DNA of 64,000 bases, taken from Endotrypanum monterogeii. Lineage: Eukaryota; Euglenozoa; Kinetoplastea; Trypanosomatida; Trypanosomatidae. The position numbers and the translations under genes are program-made. Below, piece by piece: positions 61,889-64,000 of the stretch (its first letter is position 1; each line of letters begins with the position of its first letter). The stretch lies in contig CM007336.1 of NCBI GenBank assembly GCA_000333855.2, positions 64,454 through 128,453 on the forward strand. Reading direction: 5' to 3'. A model generated the notes under the pieces. That model made no database searches, was not told the DNA's origin, and saw only the letters and a list, made by a program, of their open reading frames with translations.

Positions 61889-63862
61889 CTACCACACCGG
61901 CGTCGCACCTATCCCACGTGCGCTGGCCACATTGGGCGAATGAGTCCGAAAGTGGCGAGTTAGGAGCTCATTGTGCCATATGGCCCGCTCATGTCCGTCG
62001 AGCGCAGACTCCTCGACAATCACCGCCCTCGAGCTCTGCGCCACCGCTGCACTGGACCCCATATAATCTTTACAAGCAGAAGACACGGGTGGACAGAGCG
62101 GCATACGGCCATCACCCGCCATGGCGGAGACGTTGCCATCTGGGCTTGCCGGAGTAACAATAGCCATCTGAGGAGAGCTCGACGATCGGCCCTCGACACC
62201 CGCCTCGCGGTCTGCCCCAATCGAGTCAGCAGCGGCAGCAGGATCCTTCGGCGCGTGAGGAGATATCGACCGTGTGCAGTGCTTCGCAATCATAAATTTG
62301 TCCCAGATCTCCGCATCGAGATCTTCATCTTTAATGCCGGGTGCACACAGCGGTATTGTAGCGGAGGTTTTCATGGAACGCGGACGGCCAGAACTTCTAC
62401 TTCGCTGTGCCGATGCCGTCTTCGGGTGCTTTGATCGCTGCCGAAGCAGTATTGGACGATACTCTGTGGGGGATGGTGAGGCTGAAAGTTCCATTACCGA
62501 CGCGACTGTCACCTTGTTACTCATCAGAGCCAAGTCTGCGTCAACCGGGAGAGGTTCTGTTGACGCATCCGTTACCGATAGTGGTTTCGCCTCCGCTGTG
62601 GCGACAATCAGGTCGCCGTTGGTGTGAGTCGTCGTCTCCCTCCCACGCCTCATAACAGCCGCGATCCGCTCCTCCCGCTCAAGCGTCTTGAGCTCATGAA
62701 GCAGCTCCACAAGACTCTTGGAAGACCCGTACCGGCCTACCGGCCACTCCTCCGCGTAATATCGACATATTTCCGCCTGCGATTCAGGAGATGCAAAGGA
62801 GGCACCTCTGGCCGCCGACGGTGCCTGCTCCACCACCAAGAGCTCACGGTTCTCCAGCTGCGCCTTCTGCGCCCACGCGCGGTAGTCGTTGACGTGGTTA
62901 ATGAGCATTTGAGTAACTCCGCGAGTGAAGTCGACGTAGCGGAATTGCGGCGAGTGGACTCCCCATGCATGCCGAGCCTTAAGGCACAGCGCACCCCAGG
63001 GAAGCTCGCCTTGACCGGTGGGTGTGTTGCCCGAGAATAAAATCACCTCGGCCGGGGTGGCGCTGTGTCGCAAAACCACCGAAACGCCAAGTCTGAGAAC
63101 CAGAGTCGGGTCGAGAATGCACTGCAGCGGTGCCTGGATCACGTCAGCGTCGGCTCGCCTCACCGGCGGACTCGCCCGCATATGCATCATGTCGCCACAA
63201 GAACAGCGACTGAGGGACAGTCGCCGCTGTGTGGTATGCGCAAAGGAGCTGAATGCGTAAAGAGTGGAGGTGAGCATACGCGGCTCCCACACGCGCTCCT
63301 GCTCCCCCTCCTGCCCCTGTGCGGTCGGCGGCGTGGCGCTTCGTGTTGCAGAGTCACCAGTACCCGGGCAGTGAGCCCCTGAGCCGATTCGGTTGCAGCT
63401 CATATGATGTGATACGGCGTGCATGAGACTCTCCGCTGAGCCCTCCGGCGACCCGTGATGATGCACATAGGCGGCTGGTGTACTGCACGCATCTGTCGCT
63501 GACAGATACGCCCCTCCGTACCTCCACAAACAAAAGTCGTCTGCGTCGTTGAGCACTACAAGGCACTTGGAGAGACGAGTTTTAGATGGGACAGGCGCTG
63601 GAAGATCTGCGCCATTGGTCTCGATGGTCGCCACCCCATCTTCCGCCTCCTCAGCCTCGGAAGAGGCCTCTCGGCGAGTGTGGGCGTTGGCGTCCGTCAA
63701 GGTGCAGGGCAATTCATATCGGAAAATAGGTTTGAAAGTATGCCCCCAGGCATCCTGCACGCACTTCACGAGATCTGTGTATGTTTTTGCCCAGCACCAG
63801 ACACCCTCTCCCGGGCATTCACCGGAGAGGATCCGGAAGCGGTCAGTGTCCACACCCGCCAT
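61889..63862 (-). CDS. hypothetical protein, partly disordered
   Basis: A 657-residue protein starting at the ATG at 63862. I do not recognise it with confidence. Residues about 8-52 and 98-123 (KTYTDLVKCVQDAWG....FKPIFRYELP, then CLVVLNDADDFCLWRYGGAY) resemble the beta-grasp pattern of doublecortin or PB1 domains split by an acidic insert. A second ordered block at about 245-350 contains DPTLVLRLGVSVVLRHSATP, ALCLKARHAWGVHSPQFRYVDF and a helix TQMLINHVNDYRAW. The rest, especially from 430 on, is Ser/Arg/Ala-rich and likely disordered (QRSKHPKTASAQRSRSSGRP). A short helix IWHNELLTRHFRTHS lies near the end. No catalytic motif seen. Function unknown. Confidence 0.82.
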   Translation of the reverse strand: MAGVDTDRFRILSGECPGEGVWCWAKTYTDLVKCVQDAWGHTFKPIFRYELPCTLTDANAHTRREASSEAEEAEDGVATIETNGADLPAPVPSKTRLSKCLVVLNDADDFCLWRYGGAYLSATDACSTPAAYVHHHGSPEGSAESLMHAVSHHMSCNRIGSGAHCPGTGDSATRSATPPTAQGQEGEQERVWEPRMLTSTLYAFSSFAHTTQRRLSLSRCSCGDMMHMRASPPVRRADADVIQAPLQCILDPTLVLRLGVSVVLRHSATPAEVILFSGNTPTGQGELPWGALCLKARHAWGVHSPQFRYVDFTRGVTQMLINHVNDYRAWAQKAQLENRELLVVEQAPSAARGASFASPESQAEICRYYAEEWPVGRYGSSKSLVELLHELKTLEREERIAAVMRRGRETTTHTNGDLIVATAEAKPLSVTDASTEPLPVDADLALMSNKVTVASVMELSASPSPTEYRPILLRQRSKHPKTASAQRSRSSGRPRSMKTSATIPLCAPGIKDEDLDAEIWDKFMIAKHCTRSISPHAPKDPAAAADSIGADREAGVEGRSSSSPQMAIVTPASPDGNVSAMAGDGRMPLCPPVSSACKDYMGSSAAVAQSSRAVIVEESALDGHERAIWHNELLTRHFRTHSPNVASARGIGATPVW

Positions 63863-64000
63863 ACAGTGCGCGAAGGACCGATACTCAGAGGCCTTGAGTG
63901 AGAGAGAAAGAGAGAGAGAGACAGCGGAAGGCTCCAGAAGGGAAGAGGGGAGCAGCGGCGGCAGTGAATACGGAGTCCCCCAGACACATGCGCATCGATC

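Noticed and set aside
1..64000. Strand-switch region or retroposon (SIDER/ingi-like)
   Set aside because: All supported genes are on one strand, and I could not recognise a retroposon end or reverse transcriptase; short degenerate elements could still be missed by eye.

Overview
The window looks like 64 kb from the interior of a chromosome of a trypanosomatid of the Leishmania group (Leishmaniinae). All 18 protein genes I can support lie on the minus strand, none shows an intron, and coding sequences are GC-rich. They are separated by long spacers (0.7-3.6 kb) full of (CA)n, (TA)n, poly-A and poly-G runs. This is the layout of one polycistronic transcription unit processed by trans-splicing and polyadenylation. 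Gene content and order (two mitochondrial carriers, PRL phosphatase, ELP3, PRL phosphatase, ankyrin-hydrolase, a large hypothetical, IP3 receptor) match what I remember of Leishmania major chromosome 16 around LmjF.16.0230-0280. That match is from memory, not from a search.

Layout from low to high coordinate (transcription runs from high to low). 1-1086: C-terminally cut LAS1-like HEPN RNase. 3316-8456: two SLC25 mitochondrial carriers. 9759-10154: small unknown protein. 11796-20591: PRL-type tyrosine phosphatase, ELP3-type radical SAM/acetyltransferase, second PRL phosphatase. 23068-24552: ankyrin plus alpha/beta hydrolase membrane protein. 25358-28480: large PPR-like helical-repeat protein. 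29154-37985: 2,943-residue IP3 receptor/Ca2+ release channel. 40345-43774: PSMD9-like proteasome chaperone and a STE20-family kinase. 45374-47410: TRM5 tRNA methyltransferase. 48917-52696: FHA-BRCT-BRCT protein resembling NBS1. 54747-55928: putative mitochondrial zinc-finger protein. 57359-58195: EBP-like EXPERA membrane protein. 59277-60599: ALKBH1-like dioxygenase. 61889-63862: unknown protein.

Genes in such a unit are co-transcribed whatever their function, so neighbourhood is weak evidence for shared pathways. Even so, three enzymes whose relatives act in or near the tRNA anticodon loop (ELP3, TRM5, ALKBH1) sit together, as do RNA-processing (LAS1), DNA-damage (NBS1-like) and Ca2+/phosphatase signalling genes. 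I found no tRNA, rRNA, CRISPR array, transposon or strand-switch region. Two runs of N (12588-12676 and 38099-38909) are assembly gaps inside (TA)n repeats. Start codons were set to the first ATG that fits the family; several frames are open further upstream but without an ATG.
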